The translations under genes and the position numbers were made by a program. Below the pieces are notes generated by a model. It searched no databases, was not told the origin of the DNA, and saw only the letters and a list, made by a program, of their open reading frames with translations. A DNA stretch of 64,000 nt from Candidatus Kryptoniota bacterium (lineage in GTDB: Bacteria > Bacteroidota > Ignavibacteria > Kryptoniales > Kryptoniaceae): the NCBI GenBank assembly GCA_938074445.1, contig CALJEK010000025.1, forward strand, positions 22,462-86,461, read 5' to 3'. The first letter of the stretch is position 1. Each line of letters opens with the position of its first letter. Shown here in pieces: positions 52,866 through 62,517 of this stretch.

Positions 52866-54266
52866 TTAAAATCTATACCGCAATGTCAGGACGAAATTCT
52901 TCGTGATGTTTTCTTCATTTGTGATTAATCTGTAGTAATTGTTGTCAAGAGTATAGCTATACTGCGTATGGATTGTATTCCACTTGCCATTTATATAAGC
53001 GAAATCAATCAAAAGAGTCTTTTGTAAAAGAACGCTAAATCCAAAGGTCAATAACTTCATCGCCCTGCTTGAAATCCCCCTATCTTCTAAATAAGGTGAA
53101 GGTCTATAACTATATCCTGTTCTAACTTTAACCTGCGGTAAAAATGGAAGCATAAGTTCAACTCCGGCACCTAAACTCACCGTTTCAGTAAACATTTCTT
53201 TTATATCTCTGTTAAGGCTAACTAAATCAGGATTATTTTTAAACTCCATCTGACGCCAATCAACATAAACAACATCACCAGCTATGAGAACAAAATCTTT
53301 AATGTTAAACGATACTCCGCTTCCAAAATAAAACGGAGTGAGCACATCATACCTTGAAATCCCAGAATAAGAATATGAATAAGAATCCCCGTTATCAAAC
53401 GAACTTTCACCACTTCTTGAGTAATTTTCCTTTACACTTAAAGATGATGGTAATCTTGTCATCAACCCAAATCTAAAATAGGCACTTCTATACATTAATC
53501 CGGCATTCGCTGAAAAACCACTTATCGTAGCGTCGATTATGTCTGAAACTATTAACTGACTAAAATCCCAGGGGAAATCTTGATAAAAATTCCTTATATC
53601 GCTTTCGACAAATCGTCTATCATACTTGTAATTCCCCGTCACAATTGATAGCGTAAGTCCGACAGATAAATTTTCAGCTATGTCAATTGCTCCTGAAACA
53701 AACCAATTATTCAATCCCCCGCTTTCGTAAAGTGTTAACTTCTGATGGACATTATTTAAAATTTTAGTTTTACCCGTTGAATCCTCAAGTCCAAGTTTCC
53801 ATGCAAGGTCAAAATCTGGATCGGGATCGTAAAGGGATGGTATAATCGAACTTTGTGAATTGAAAAGTGAAATTGAAAGTGTGCCTGTAAAATCAGAAAC
53901 TCGAATATAACCACCAGCAAAAACCAAACTACCACGAATAGTTGGAACAGGAAGGACAAGCGCTACGGTATTTAAGCTTGTCGTTGTATTTTTAAACGAA
54001 TTTGAATATTCAAAAATCCTTGCTGAATTGGTAAGCGCCAAATAATTCAAACCACCCGCAAATTCAAATCTTCTTATCTGAGCTAGTCCCGCTGGATTCC
54101 AAAAGACTGCCGAATAATCATCCGAAACACCGATATACGCCAAACCTAATCCAATGGCTCTTGCACCAACCCCTGAATTTAACATTGAATATCTAAGAGC
54201 GTCATCAGGAAATTGTGAAAAAACAAAATTAAAAGATAAAAGCAAAAGCAAAATTAACTTCTTCAT
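52866..54266 (-). CDS. OmpP1/FadL-like outer-membrane protein
   Basis: A 466-residue barrel protein with signal peptide (LILLLLLSFNFVFSQ). The start of the mature chain, GARAIGLGLAYIGVSDDYSAVFWNPAGLAQI, is the OmpP1/FadL/TodX and PorV-type signature; the final strand ends in FVLTLRYRF. FadL relatives transport hydrophobic molecules; PorV relatives work with the type IX secretion system. The genome sorts at least one protein by that system, so either is possible. It overlaps the CxxCH lipoprotein gene by 4 bp. Confidence 0.82.
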   Translation of the reverse strand: MKKLILLLLLSFNFVFSQFPDDALRYSMLNSGVGARAIGLGLAYIGVSDDYSAVFWNPAGLAQIRRFEFAGGLNYLALTNSARIFEYSNSFKNTTTSLNTVALVLPVPTIRGSLVFAGGYIRVSDFTGTLSISLFNSQSSIIPSLYDPDPDFDLAWKLGLEDSTGKTKILNNVHQKLTLYESGGLNNWFVSGAIDIAENLSVGLTLSIVTGNYKYDRRFVESDIRNFYQDFPWDFSQLIVSDIIDATISGFSANAGLMYRSAYFRFGLMTRLPSSLSVKENYSRSGESSFDNGDSYSYSYSGISRYDVLTPFYFGSGVSFNIKDFVLIAGDVVYVDWRQMEFKNNPDLVSLNRDIKEMFTETVSLGAGVELMLPFLPQVKVRTGYSYRPSPYLEDRGISSRAMKLLTFGFSVLLQKTLLIDFAYINGKWNTIHTQYSYTLDNNYYRLITNEENITKNFVLTLRYRF

Positions 54267-54817
54267 CTTCTTCTTGACCCAATGTTTCTTCTATTATCAT
54301 TGCTATCTTGTTTTGCCCCTTTAGCTTGATCACCTGAACTCTCATCTGGAGAACGAATGTTGGTGGTGTTCTTCCTCTCGCCTAAATTTGATTTATCACC
54401 TTTTTCAACCGTTGATGAGACACTATCTTTTGAATTTGCTTCGGATTTTGGTGGTGTTCTTGTTGGTGGCGGTGGCGTAAATGAATTATTATCTGAAGTT
54501 GCCCTATGCGAGCCGAATTCCCTCAACCTTTCAGGCGACGCAACACCCCCAGCTTGAACGGTATCCAAGGAACCACTCGACCACCAAAGCCACCATGGAG
54601 TATTATAGTAAACCCACGGAGATAAACTATGTGTCGGGACTAAACTATAAAAATAAATCATATCTGACCTAGAATGGCATTCAGCACAGTTGCTTTTATA
54701 AGAAACATGGGAACTGTAAACCTCACCAGATGAACTAACAAAATTTACATCGGGATGTCTTACAATTGTATAGCAACCAGATAGCAAGATAAAAACAAAA
54801 ATAAGTAATTTTTTCAT
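54263..54817 (-). CDS. Lipoprotein with one CxxCH (haem c-type) motif
   Basis: A 184-residue lipoprotein: hydrophobic signal and lipobox LLSGC (Cys15), then SNCAECHS at 42-49 with the CxxCH motif, an aromatic patch (WVYYNTPWWLWW), and a long disordered tail rich in Ser, Pro, Asn and Arg. CxxCH in an exported protein normally means covalent haem, though a histidine near 21 or 37 would have to be the second ligand. No known cytochrome family is apparent. It overlaps the aromatic-rich lipoprotein gene by 4 bp and the barrel gene by 4 bp, so the three are surely co-translated. Confidence 0.72.
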   Translation of the reverse strand: MKKLLIFVFILLSGCYTIVRHPDVNFVSSSGEVYSSHVSYKSNCAECHSRSDMIYFYSLVPTHSLSPWVYYNTPWWLWWSSGSLDTVQAGGVASPERLREFGSHRATSDNNSFTPPPPTRTPPKSEANSKDSVSSTVEKGDKSNLGERKNTTNIRSPDESSGDQAKGAKQDSNDNRRNIGSRRR

Positions 54818-55785
54818 CTTCTATTTCCCAAATGTCTTTGGCGAGACTGGTTTTGCTCAGGTTGAGTTTGATTATTATTAAACTGAAACTGAGGCGATGG
54901 ATTGCTTGTAATGTTTTCACTCTGAGAATTATGACGAGGCAATTCAATCAAAGTACTTCTTCCCGTGTCATAATTTCTATAAATTTGAATCGAATTCCTA
55001 TTTGTCCCCGTCTTTCTTGGTTGTTCCGTTCTACGTGGTGGCGCTGAATCTTGGTTCGGTGCCCCTGAGTTCCCATCGTTTGATCTCGGGACAACTCTCG
55101 GGGTTGATGGTGTTCTAACCGATCCCGTCTCTCGCGTTCTTTCATTGCTTCTATTTCTTTCAACCGATGGCGCTTCTCTTTCCGAGCCAGATCGCTTTTT
55201 AAAACTTCCCTCATTAGAAGTGCTTTGCAAGCTTCCGCTGGTCTGCCCTGAAGGCGTGTTTCTTGAAGGTGGACTCACAGTTCCAGAAGTTGTATTCACT
55301 CTTTCATCGTATATTCCACTTCGTGTCAAACCAAAATTTCTGGGTTTTATTATAACTTCTCTACTACCGCCAGAGTAATACGGATAATTATTAATTACCA
55401 CGATCACCGGTGACCTATACCACCATGGGTAATAATACCCCATAGGAAGATACCAGTATGAATACCAATAGTATCTATCCCACCAGTACCAATCCCACCA
55501 ATAGTAATCAAACCAATATGGATCATAATACCACCATTCACCCCAACCGATTGCAAAGCCAGGCGTGTAATATCTAAAAAATAGAGAATATCTTGGGTAA
55601 GGCAGATAATACCGATAAACATATTTTGAGTAATACCACGTGTCATAGTTATTTTCATAATAATAGCTATATCCCTTTCCCGACCCCGATGTCGAATAAC
55701 CTTCATCTTCCTTCAAGGTTCCGATTTGCGTATAACACCCTCCAAACAAAATTCCGATAAGCGCCACTAAAATTATTTTTTTCAT
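54814..55785 (-). CDS. Lipoprotein with extreme Tyr/Trp-rich region
   Basis: A 323-residue lipoprotein with lipobox FGGC (Cys17). Residues 81-123 hold 29 aromatic residues out of 43, mostly Tyr and Trp with Asp and Pro between. After about 150 the chain is low-complexity: Ser, Arg, Asn, Thr, Pro and Gln, ending NQSRQRHLGNRR. I know no function; similar aromatic-rich lipoproteins occur in Bacteroidetes-type genomes. It is first in an operon with the CxxCH lipoprotein and the OmpP1-like barrel, 73 bp after another barrel gene. Lipoprotein sorting and the tail suggest a surface or periplasmic scaffold; this is inference. Confidence 0.78.
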   Translation of the reverse strand: MKKIILVALIGILFGGCYTQIGTLKEDEGYSTSGSGKGYSYYYENNYDTWYYSKYVYRYYLPYPRYSLFFRYYTPGFAIGWGEWWYYDPYWFDYYWWDWYWWDRYYWYSYWYLPMGYYYPWWYRSPVIVVINNYPYYSGGSREVIIKPRNFGLTRSGIYDERVNTTSGTVSPPSRNTPSGQTSGSLQSTSNEGSFKKRSGSEREAPSVERNRSNERTRETGSVRTPSTPRVVPRSNDGNSGAPNQDSAPPRRTEQPRKTGTNRNSIQIYRNYDTGRSTLIELPRHNSQSENITSNPSPQFQFNNNQTQPEQNQSRQRHLGNRR

Positions 55786-55858
55786 TTCTCACACCTCCTG
55801 ATGGCGTTAAATTTCTATTTCAATAGCTCTAACAACTTCCACGCTCAAAAAATTCTCT

Positions 55859-56617
55859 TCACAAAGATTGGATATACTCAAGTTTCACAACTCTTGAATT
55901 TCCGGGCTCATTATTTTGCAAAATATCTTTCCAATTAAACTCAATTGTAAACCCACTCCCAAGCGACCATCTTATCCCAGCATTTAAATAACCTTTCCCC
56001 CTTCCAAGCGCTTTTGCAGAATTATCATTTATAGCAAAATTATATTCAACTGAAAATGTTAAGTCATTCCCTATTGTTTTTTCAAATCCCATGTAATAAT
56101 TCAGTGATGCGTCGCCATCATCCTTTTCAAGAGAATAATTAATGCCCCCATGTACTGACAGATAACCTAAAAACTTGAATGCTTTGCTTCCAACCGCAAA
56201 AAACCCGGGGGATTTAAAATCATATCTTTTTAAACTATCGATGTATGCTTCCCTTCCTTGAGAATCAAATCCAATCGTAACTGCTGGAAAATTTTTACTT
56301 TCGTCGATTATTCTAATTTTTAAATTTACCCCTGGAAGTCTATACCAGTTAACACTTCCGTTCCCAATTATTTTGCTACCGCCGTATGAAATTCCAAAAT
56401 TTAGACGATTGAAGGCAGAAGCTGTAAGTCGAAGCATAAGCCCTCCATCTGCAAAGAAATCAGCATCAAGTGAAACGCTGTTTGACTTTAAAATTCCCGC
56501 CGTCGGCATATCAACGATAAATCTTTGCTCGAAAGTTGCACCGCTTCCAGCTGATCCCTGAGAAAGCAGATAAACTGGGAATAAAACAAAAAGAAATAAA
56601 ATCAACACTCTTTTCAT
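55859..56617 (-). CDS. Putative outer-membrane protein (YjbH-like strands)
   Basis: A 252-residue protein with signal peptide ending near YLLSQ and beta-strand-rich mature chain. The stretch LNFGISYGGSKIIG and then PAVTIGFDSQG is like YjbH-type exopolysaccharide barrels and related hypothetical proteins. It starts about 34 bp downstream of a near-consensus promoter and has a CAAGGAG ribosome site. It leads the envelope operon that continues with the aromatic-rich lipoprotein 73 bp on. Function unknown. Confidence 0.65.
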   Translation of the reverse strand: MKRVLILFLFVLFPVYLLSQGSAGSGATFEQRFIVDMPTAGILKSNSVSLDADFFADGGLMLRLTASAFNRLNFGISYGGSKIIGNGSVNWYRLPGVNLKIRIIDESKNFPAVTIGFDSQGREAYIDSLKRYDFKSPGFFAVGSKAFKFLGYLSVHGGINYSLEKDDGDASLNYYMGFEKTIGNDLTFSVEYNFAINDNSAKALGRGKGYLNAGIRWSLGSGFTIEFNWKDILQNNEPGNSRVVKLEYIQSL

Positions 56618-56650
56618 CCCTCTAACTCCTTGAATTTTAAATCACACCTA

Positions 56651-56679
56651 AAGATAACAAAAATTTAACATCTTGTCAA
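56651..56679 (-). promoter_or_regulatory. Near-consensus promoter of the envelope operon
   Basis: On the minus strand, -35 TTGACA (56679-56674), 17-nt spacer, -10 TATCTT (56656-56651), just after the htrA terminator and 33 bp before the start codon at 56617. Confidence 0.8.
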
Positions 56680-56680
56680 T

Positions 56681-56717
56681 TGCAAAAACAAAAAGGCGTG
56701 GCTTTTGGCCACGCCTT
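56681..56717 (-). terminator. Intrinsic terminator of the htrA-type gene
   Basis: The minus strand reads AAGGCGTGGC, a 5-base loop, GCCACGCCTT, then a run of T with one G: a 10-bp stem with U tract, 6 bp past the stop codon. Confidence 0.93.
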
Positions 56718-56722
56718 CTATC

Positions 56723-58228
56723 TTACGGAATCCTTAACCCAACAAATCTATTGCCAGCTGAACTTCTAATTCTCAAAAGAACAACTTCACCTGACTTACG
56801 GCTTTGAATTATCTTTTTCAATTCATCTACATTTCGAACTGGCTTTCTATCAGCTTCGATGATTATATCATTCTCCCTAATTCCCTTATCAAAAGCCTCT
56901 GAATACGGCTCAACCTTTGTAATTATAACACCGTTTTTAACCTTATATTTGCTCCTTGCTTCCTCATCAAGATTTGACACTGTCAACCCAAGCTTTTCAA
57001 AATTTACAACTCCAGGTTCAATTTCCTTCGCTGGTGGTTCCACATTTTTAGCTTCAGCTACATCTTCATCTTCTTTCCTCGGTTTCAATGTGGCTGTTAA
57101 TTCTATTGTCTTCCCATCGCGATAAATTTTCAATTTAACTTTATCCCCGGGTCTCTTGCGCGCAACGATTTCCTGAAGTTCGCCAGGTCTGTTTACTTGT
57201 TTGCCTTCACACTCAAGTATAACATCACCTGCTTTAACCCCAGCTTCTTCAGCTGCACTACCAGATATAACATCTTGAACCAAAATCCCACGCGGTTTAT
57301 CAAGACCAAGCCCCTTTGCTGTTGACTCATCCAATTGGGAAATTTGCACGCCAAGGACCCCACGTCTCACCTTCCCGTATTTTATTATATCCTCCGCTAC
57401 TTTCCTTGCAAGATTTATCGGAATGGCAAAACCGTATCCTTGATAATATCCGGTTCTTGAAGCTATCGCCGTATTTATACCAACTACTTCACCATTCAAG
57501 TTAACAAGAGGACCACCACTATTACCCGGGTTAATTGCTGCATCAGTTTGTATAAAGTTTTCAACACCATAAGAGTCCCTAATTATACCTATGTTGCGAC
57601 TCAATGCGCTCACAATCCCAGCAGTGACCGTGAGATTTAAACCAAGTGGGTTACCAACCGCAAGAACCCACTGCCCAACTTGCAATTCGTCAGAATTACC
57701 AAACCGAGCAACTGGCAAATCATTTGCGTCTATTTTCACGACAGCAAGATCGGTTAATTTATCCCTACCAATGAGCTTGCCCTTAAATTCTCTCCCATCC
57801 CAAAGCGTAACCGTTATACTCCCTTTCTCCCCGCCTTCAACAACATGATTATTTGTGAGGATGTAACCATCTTTTGTTATTATAACTCCCGAACCCATAC
57901 CCTCTTGAGGTCTTGGCTCAGGTATCTTAAATTCAAAATCAGGTCCAAAGAAATGGAAGAAGTCAAACGGACGAGCTCTACCTTCGCTCTTTGTAACAAC
58001 TTTGATCGAAACAACGGTTGGAACAACTTCCTTTGCAACTTGAACGAAGGCATTTTGAGTTGCAAGTATGTCAAATCGGGTGTTCACGGGTTTGTCCTGT
58101 GCCCCAATAACTGGAATATCAATCGCAGATGTGGGCTTAACAGCATTAAATCCAGATACAAGTATAACTCCAAATAACATTCCAGCAAGTATAAGTGCAA
58201 TTGCTCCAATCACCTGCTTTTTCGCCAT
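56723..58228 (-). CDS. Periplasmic serine protease of the HtrA/DegP family
   Basis: A 501-residue protease from the ATG at 58228, which has AGGAGG upstream; the frame runs back to a TTG 22 codons earlier that I reject. A signal anchor (IGAIALILAGMLFGVILV) precedes the trypsin-like domain with His128 (NNHVV), Asp160 (TDLAVV) and Ser237 (GNSGGPL). Two PDZ domains follow (GILVQDVISGSAAEEAGVKAGD, then VIITKVEPYSEAFDKGIRENDII). It degrades or refolds misfolded envelope proteins. A terminator follows, so it forms a unit with recO upstream. Confidence 0.94.
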   Translation of the reverse strand: MAKKQVIGAIALILAGMLFGVILVSGFNAVKPTSAIDIPVIGAQDKPVNTRFDILATQNAFVQVAKEVVPTVVSIKVVTKSEGRARPFDFFHFFGPDFEFKIPEPRPQEGMGSGVIITKDGYILTNNHVVEGGEKGSITVTLWDGREFKGKLIGRDKLTDLAVVKIDANDLPVARFGNSDELQVGQWVLAVGNPLGLNLTVTAGIVSALSRNIGIIRDSYGVENFIQTDAAINPGNSGGPLVNLNGEVVGINTAIASRTGYYQGYGFAIPINLARKVAEDIIKYGKVRRGVLGVQISQLDESTAKGLGLDKPRGILVQDVISGSAAEEAGVKAGDVILECEGKQVNRPGELQEIVARKRPGDKVKLKIYRDGKTIELTATLKPRKEDEDVAEAKNVEPPAKEIEPGVVNFEKLGLTVSNLDEEARSKYKVKNGVIITKVEPYSEAFDKGIRENDIIIEADRKPVRNVDELKKIIQSRKSGEVVLLRIRSSAGNRFVGLRIP

Positions 58229-58295
58229 AGTTAACCTGCCTCCTACTAAAGATTTTGTTTTTAAATTTTCAAAAGTAATATAACAAACGTTCAAT

Positions 58296-59072
58296 TTATT
58301 TCGTTCTACCTGAATTTATAAAAACCTCAAGCGATTTCAAATTAATCGGCTCATCCAAATGCCTTCTCATATACTCCATAAGCAAGTTGTGTATCTCATT
58401 ATTTATATTACTCGGAATCTTCAAATTTGTTACACTTTCAACTTTTGCCCTCTCCAACCAAACTAAACTTTTAAAGGTTACGATAGAATAATATATCTTA
58501 GCTTCCGCACCAGCTCCGCATTTAGAACACAAAAACCCTCCTCTGTCGCTTGAAAAAATTATCTTCTCTGATAAGTTTTCGTCACCGAGCTTCTCCCCGC
58601 ATAAAATGCACGAGACAAAATTAATCTTAAATCCGCTCTCTTCAAGTATATGAATGATAAAAAACCATAAGAGGTTTATCTCGTTTTTCTCCGCAACATT
58701 TAACTTATCGAGCGTGTCAACAATCAACTTAAATATTCTTGGGTTTTCTTCTTCAAACTTTATAAGTTTATAAACGATCTCACATATCGAAAGCCCAAGT
58801 GCCATCTTCTCAAAGTTAGAATAAAGATTCAAAAACGGTTTAATTAAATCCGCCTGAGAAAGAAACTGGATTTCCCTCGTTTCTTTTTTATATAGAACTG
58901 CAAGAATATACGACATCGGTTCAAGTGACGCGCCGAACTTGCTCGTTGGAAGCATAGCACCTTTAGCAACTACATTTAACTTCCCAAACTTCTTGGTGTA
59001 AAGCGTCACAATCTTGCTTGTCTCCCTATACCTCAACGACCTCAACACAACCGCTTCCGTTTTGGTTAGCAT
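58296..59072 (-). CDS. recO: DNA repair protein RecO
   Basis: A 258-residue recombination mediator. The N-terminal OB-fold has EAVVLRSLRYRETSKIVTLYTKKFGKL and VAKGAM, the classic RecO start. A helical region follows with a zinc finger of four cysteines (CILCGEKL and CSKCGAG). It loads RecA on SSB-coated DNA with RecR. The start codon overlaps no gene but lies 1 bp past the mtnA stop, so it is coupled to mtnA. Confidence 0.92.
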   Translation of the reverse strand: MLTKTEAVVLRSLRYRETSKIVTLYTKKFGKLNVVAKGAMLPTSKFGASLEPMSYILAVLYKKETREIQFLSQADLIKPFLNLYSNFEKMALGLSICEIVYKLIKFEEENPRIFKLIVDTLDKLNVAEKNEINLLWFFIIHILEESGFKINFVSCILCGEKLGDENLSEKIIFSSDRGGFLCSKCGAGAEAKIYYSIVTFKSLVWLERAKVESVTNLKIPSNINNEIHNLLMEYMRRHLDEPINLKSLEVFINSGRTK

Positions 59073-60134
59073 TTAATCATTAGCGTAAATCTTTCTTTTA
59101 ATTTCTTGAATGTTTTCCTCAAAAGGCGGATAAATTACCCCAAGCTCTGTTATAATCGCGGTTATCAAACTATTCGGTGTGACATCGAAAGCGGGAGAAA
59201 ATGTTTTAACACCCTCTGGGGCTACCCTACGCCCCATTATTTCAACTATCTCTTCACCCCCTCTTTCCTCAATCGGGATTTCATCGCCTGTTTTTATGCT
59301 AAAATCAATAGATGAAGTTGGGCAAGCAACATAAAACGGTATATTATGATACTTTGCAACTATCGCAAGATTATAAGTCCCAATTTTATTTGCGGTGTCT
59401 CCATTCAAAGTAACTCTATCCGCACCAACGATCACACAATCGATCTTTCCAAGCTTCATAAGATAAGCCGACATATTATCAGTTATTAAAATTGTTTCAA
59501 TTCCCCTTTGCATCAATTCCCAAGTTGTAAGCCGAGCCCCTTGAAGAAGCGGTCTTGTCTCATCAACATAGACTTTTATCTTTTTCCCTTGTTCAAAAGC
59601 TGTGTAAATAACTCCAAGCGCTGTTCCATAATCACCAGTTGCGAGCCAACCCGTATTGCAATGCGTCAATATATTTGCTTTATCCGGAATAAGTTTTGAA
59701 CCATGTAGACCAATTTGCTTACACATTTGAATATCCTCGCTCTGAATAGCAAGAGCTTCTTCAAGCAACCTTTTCTTCAATTCATCTACTCCAAGATGTG
59801 AACTCTCATAAAAAACCTTTTTCATCCTTTCAATTGCCCAAAATAAATTTACCGCAGTTGGTCTTGTCTTTGCAAACTCACTACAAACTTCCTCGAATTT
59901 TCCCTTTAAAAGTTCCTTATCATCCCCAGAAAAATTTTTTATTCCAAGATAAATCCCAAATCCAGCTGCAATGCCAATTGCTGGGGCACCGCGAATTTTT
60001 AATTTCTTTATCGCTTCAACTACAACTTTATAATCGTCGGTCTCAATTAAACTAAGGTCATTGGGCAATTTCGTTTGGTCGATAAATCTCACTTTATCCC
60101 CTACCCAATCTATGGAGCGCAACCTTGGAGTCAT
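59073..60134 (-). CDS. mtnA: S-methyl-5-thioribose-1-phosphate isomerase
   Basis: A 353-residue isomerase of the methionine-salvage pathway, making methylthioribulose-1-phosphate. The family residues are GAPAIGIAAGFG near the N-terminus, the catalytic cysteine in ILTHCNTGWLA, QGARLTTWELM, and the catalytic aspartate in VGADRVTLNGDTANKIGTY. Other salvage genes are not in the window. It belongs to the same superfamily as the protein at 51156-52049. It lies 53 bp from a divergent tRNA. Confidence 0.94.
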   Translation of the reverse strand: MTPRLRSIDWVGDKVRFIDQTKLPNDLSLIETDDYKVVVEAIKKLKIRGAPAIGIAAGFGIYLGIKNFSGDDKELLKGKFEEVCSEFAKTRPTAVNLFWAIERMKKVFYESSHLGVDELKKRLLEEALAIQSEDIQMCKQIGLHGSKLIPDKANILTHCNTGWLATGDYGTALGVIYTAFEQGKKIKVYVDETRPLLQGARLTTWELMQRGIETILITDNMSAYLMKLGKIDCVIVGADRVTLNGDTANKIGTYNLAIVAKYHNIPFYVACPTSSIDFSIKTGDEIPIEERGGEEIVEIMGRRVAPEGVKTFSPAFDVTPNSLITAIITELGVIYPPFEENIQEIKRKIYAND

Positions 60135-60187
60135 TCTTTGCTTGACTTTTTTGTTTCAATTTTTTAAATTAATAAGTGAATTTAAAA

Positions 60188-60261
60188 GGGCCCTTAGCTC
60201 AGTTGGTCAGAGCAGCTGACTCATAATCAGCGGGTCGGAGGTTCGAGTCCTCCAGGGCCCA
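60188..60261 (+). tRNA. tRNA with CAU anticodon (Met, or Ile2)
   Basis: A 74-nt cloverleaf: acceptor GGGCCCT/AGGGCCC, D arm GCTC-loop-GAGC, anticodon stem GCTGA/TCAGC around CTCATAA (CAT), T arm CGGAG-TTCGAGT-CTCC-type stem. Discriminator A, CCA not encoded. CAU may be elongator Met or lysidine-modified Ile2; the first base pair G-C rules out the usual initiator mismatch. It lies antisense between mtnA and purL. Confidence 0.93.
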
Positions 60262-60269
60262 CGAATTTT

Positions 60270-62516
60270 TTATATAACATCCATAATTCGCTTGATCGCG
60301 TTATAATATAAATCAGCCACCCTTTCAACATCAAGGTCAATCCAGTCGTTTATCCTTATCCTCTTTTCCCTGCTCACAATACCAATCACACCATAAGGAA
60401 TCTCATTTTTAAGACAAATTTCCTCAAGATTTTTCAAATTTTTCTCTTCAACTGTAACTATTATTCTCGACTGTCCCTCCCCGAATAACAAAAAATCTGG
60501 GCGAAGTTTATCTTTAAGTTCGATCTCACATCCCAGAAAGTTTTCCTTATCAATTATGCAAGATTCCGCAAGTGCAACTGCAATCCCGCCATCGGATACA
60601 TCATGAGCCGATTTTATCAATCCAAGTCTTATCCCTTCAAGACAGGTCTGCTGGACGCGCTTTTCAAGTTCAAGGTCAATCTCTGGGGCATCACCCAAAA
60701 CTTTATTATGAATTTGCGCGAGATATTCACTTCCCCCAATTTCATCAGTGTTTTTGCCAAGAAGAACTACCAAATCACCCGGTGATTTAAAATTTGCAGT
60801 CGTGACATATTTTAAGTCATCTATTATTCCCAACATTCCAATAACTGGCGTTGGGTAAACTGCTCCCTCCGGACTTTCGTTGTAAAAGCTGACATTCCCA
60901 CCAGTTACAGGCGTATTAAAGAACCTACAAGCATCCCCCATTCCACGAACCGCTTCTTTAAACTGCCAGAAGACCTCGGGTTTATATGGATTTCCAAAGT
61001 TTAAGCAATTTGTGATCGCAACTGGCTCTGCTCCTGTGCAAACCACATTCCTTGCAGATTCAGCCACCGCTATCATTGTCCCACGATAAGGATTAAGATA
61101 AACATATCTCGCATTGCAATCAGTTTTTAGCGAAATTGCTTTATTTGTTTCTTTTATTCTTACGACAACTGCATCACCACCTGGTAAAACAACTGTATTT
61201 GTTCCAACCATCGTATCATATTGCTGATAAACCCATTCCTTACTTGCGATATTTGGCGAAGAAATTAATTTTAGAAATATCTCATTCAAATCATCAGGTT
61301 TTGGAATTTCATAGGGGTTAAATTTTCTGACCTCATTTAAATATTCTGGTTCTTTAGCCTCCCTATAATAAACAGGTGCACCGCCACCAACAACGAGTGA
61401 ATCAGCAGGAATATTAACAACTAATTTTCCATCCTTTTTAAACTTTAATAACCCATCATCCGTGACATAGCCTATAACAACAGCGTTTAAATCCCATTTT
61501 TTGAAAATTTCAATTATTTTATCCTCAAAACCTTTTTTCACCACCATTAACATTCGCTCTTGCGACTCGGAAAGCAAAATTTCATATGCGCTCATTCCTT
61601 TTTCGCGAACCGGGACAAGGTCAAGGTCTATTTCCATTCCACTTTTTCCACGAGCGCTCATTTCACTTGTAGAACATGTTATCCCAGCTGCGCCCATATC
61701 TTGAATTCCTACAACATAGCCTGTCTTTATCGCCTCGAGCGTTGCCTCAAGAAGGAGTTTTTCAGCAAACGGGTCTCCAACTTGAACAGAAGGTCTTTTT
61801 GATTCCGACTCTTCACTTATCTCCTCAGAAGCGAACGTCGCCCCATGAATTCCATCTCTTCCCGTGCTTGATCCAACTATTAAAACGGGATTCCCTTTGC
61901 CCCTTGCAACTGCGCGAACTACTTCATTATGCTTTACAATTCCAACTGCCATTGCATTAACAAGCGGATTTTGAGTATAGCTTCTATCAAAATAAACTTC
62001 GCCACCCACTGTCGGACATCCAAAGCTATTTCCGTAATCGGCTATGCCTTTAACAACTCCATTGAAAAGATACTTAACCCGTGGTTCCGCTAAATCCCCA
62101 AATCTTAAAGAATCAAGTATGGCAATTGGTCTCGCACCCATCGTAAAAATATCCCTTAAAATCCCTCCAACTCCAGTCGCAGCTCCCTGATATGGTTCAA
62201 TTGCAGACGGATGATTATGTGATTCAATTTTGAAAGCCACCGCAAGCCCATCGCCTATATCAACAAGTCCAGCGTTTTCTTCGCCTGCTGAAACAAGCAA
62301 TCTCCCACCGCTTCTTGGCAAAGTTTTTAAGAGCGCAATTGAGTTCTTATAACTGCAATGTTCACTCCACATCACGCTAAACATTCCAAGTTCCTCAAAC
62401 GTAGGCTCTCTCCCGATGAGATCAATTATCCTATCGTACTCCTCCGATGTCAAACCAAGCTCAATTGCGAGATCACGCATTGACTTCGCAGATTCAACCT
62501 GCATTTTATAACTCAT
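60270..62516 (-). CDS. purL: Phosphoribosylformylglycinamidine synthase subunit PurL (small form)
   Basis: A 748-residue ATP-dependent FGAM synthase subunit. The short form is recognised by length and by the need for PurS (encoded at 37157-37405) and PurQ. Motifs are [41 protein letters not shown] (ATP and metal site) and the second half [16 protein letters not shown] with GGNVSFYN and [16 protein letters not shown]. It converts FGAR and ammonia to FGAM. It starts 1 bp after the zinc-ribbon protein gene's stop, in one transcript with galT. Confidence 0.97.
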   Translation of the reverse strand: MSYKMQVESAKSMRDLAIELGLTSEEYDRIIDLIGREPTFEELGMFSVMWSEHCSYKNSIALLKTLPRSGGRLLVSAGEENAGLVDIGDGLAVAFKIESHNHPSAIEPYQGAATGVGGILRDIFTMGARPIAILDSLRFGDLAEPRVKYLFNGVVKGIADYGNSFGCPTVGGEVYFDRSYTQNPLVNAMAVGIVKHNEVVRAVARGKGNPVLIVGSSTGRDGIHGATFASEEISEESESKRPSVQVGDPFAEKLLLEATLEAIKTGYVVGIQDMGAAGITCSTSEMSARGKSGMEIDLDLVPVREKGMSAYEILLSESQERMLMVVKKGFEDKIIEIFKKWDLNAVVIGYVTDDGLLKFKKDGKLVVNIPADSLVVGGGAPVYYREAKEPEYLNEVRKFNPYEIPKPDDLNEIFLKLISSPNIASKEWVYQQYDTMVGTNTVVLPGGDAVVVRIKETNKAISLKTDCNARYVYLNPYRGTMIAVAESARNVVCTGAEPVAITNCLNFGNPYKPEVFWQFKEAVRGMGDACRFFNTPVTGGNVSFYNESPEGAVYPTPVIGMLGIIDDLKYVTTANFKSPGDLVVLLGKNTDEIGGSEYLAQIHNKVLGDAPEIDLELEKRVQQTCLEGIRLGLIKSAHDVSDGGIAVALAESCIIDKENFLGCEIELKDKLRPDFLLFGEGQSRIIVTVEEKNLKNLEEICLKNEIPYGVIGIVSREKRIRINDWIDLDVERVADLYYNAIKRIMDVI

Positions 62517-62517
62517 A

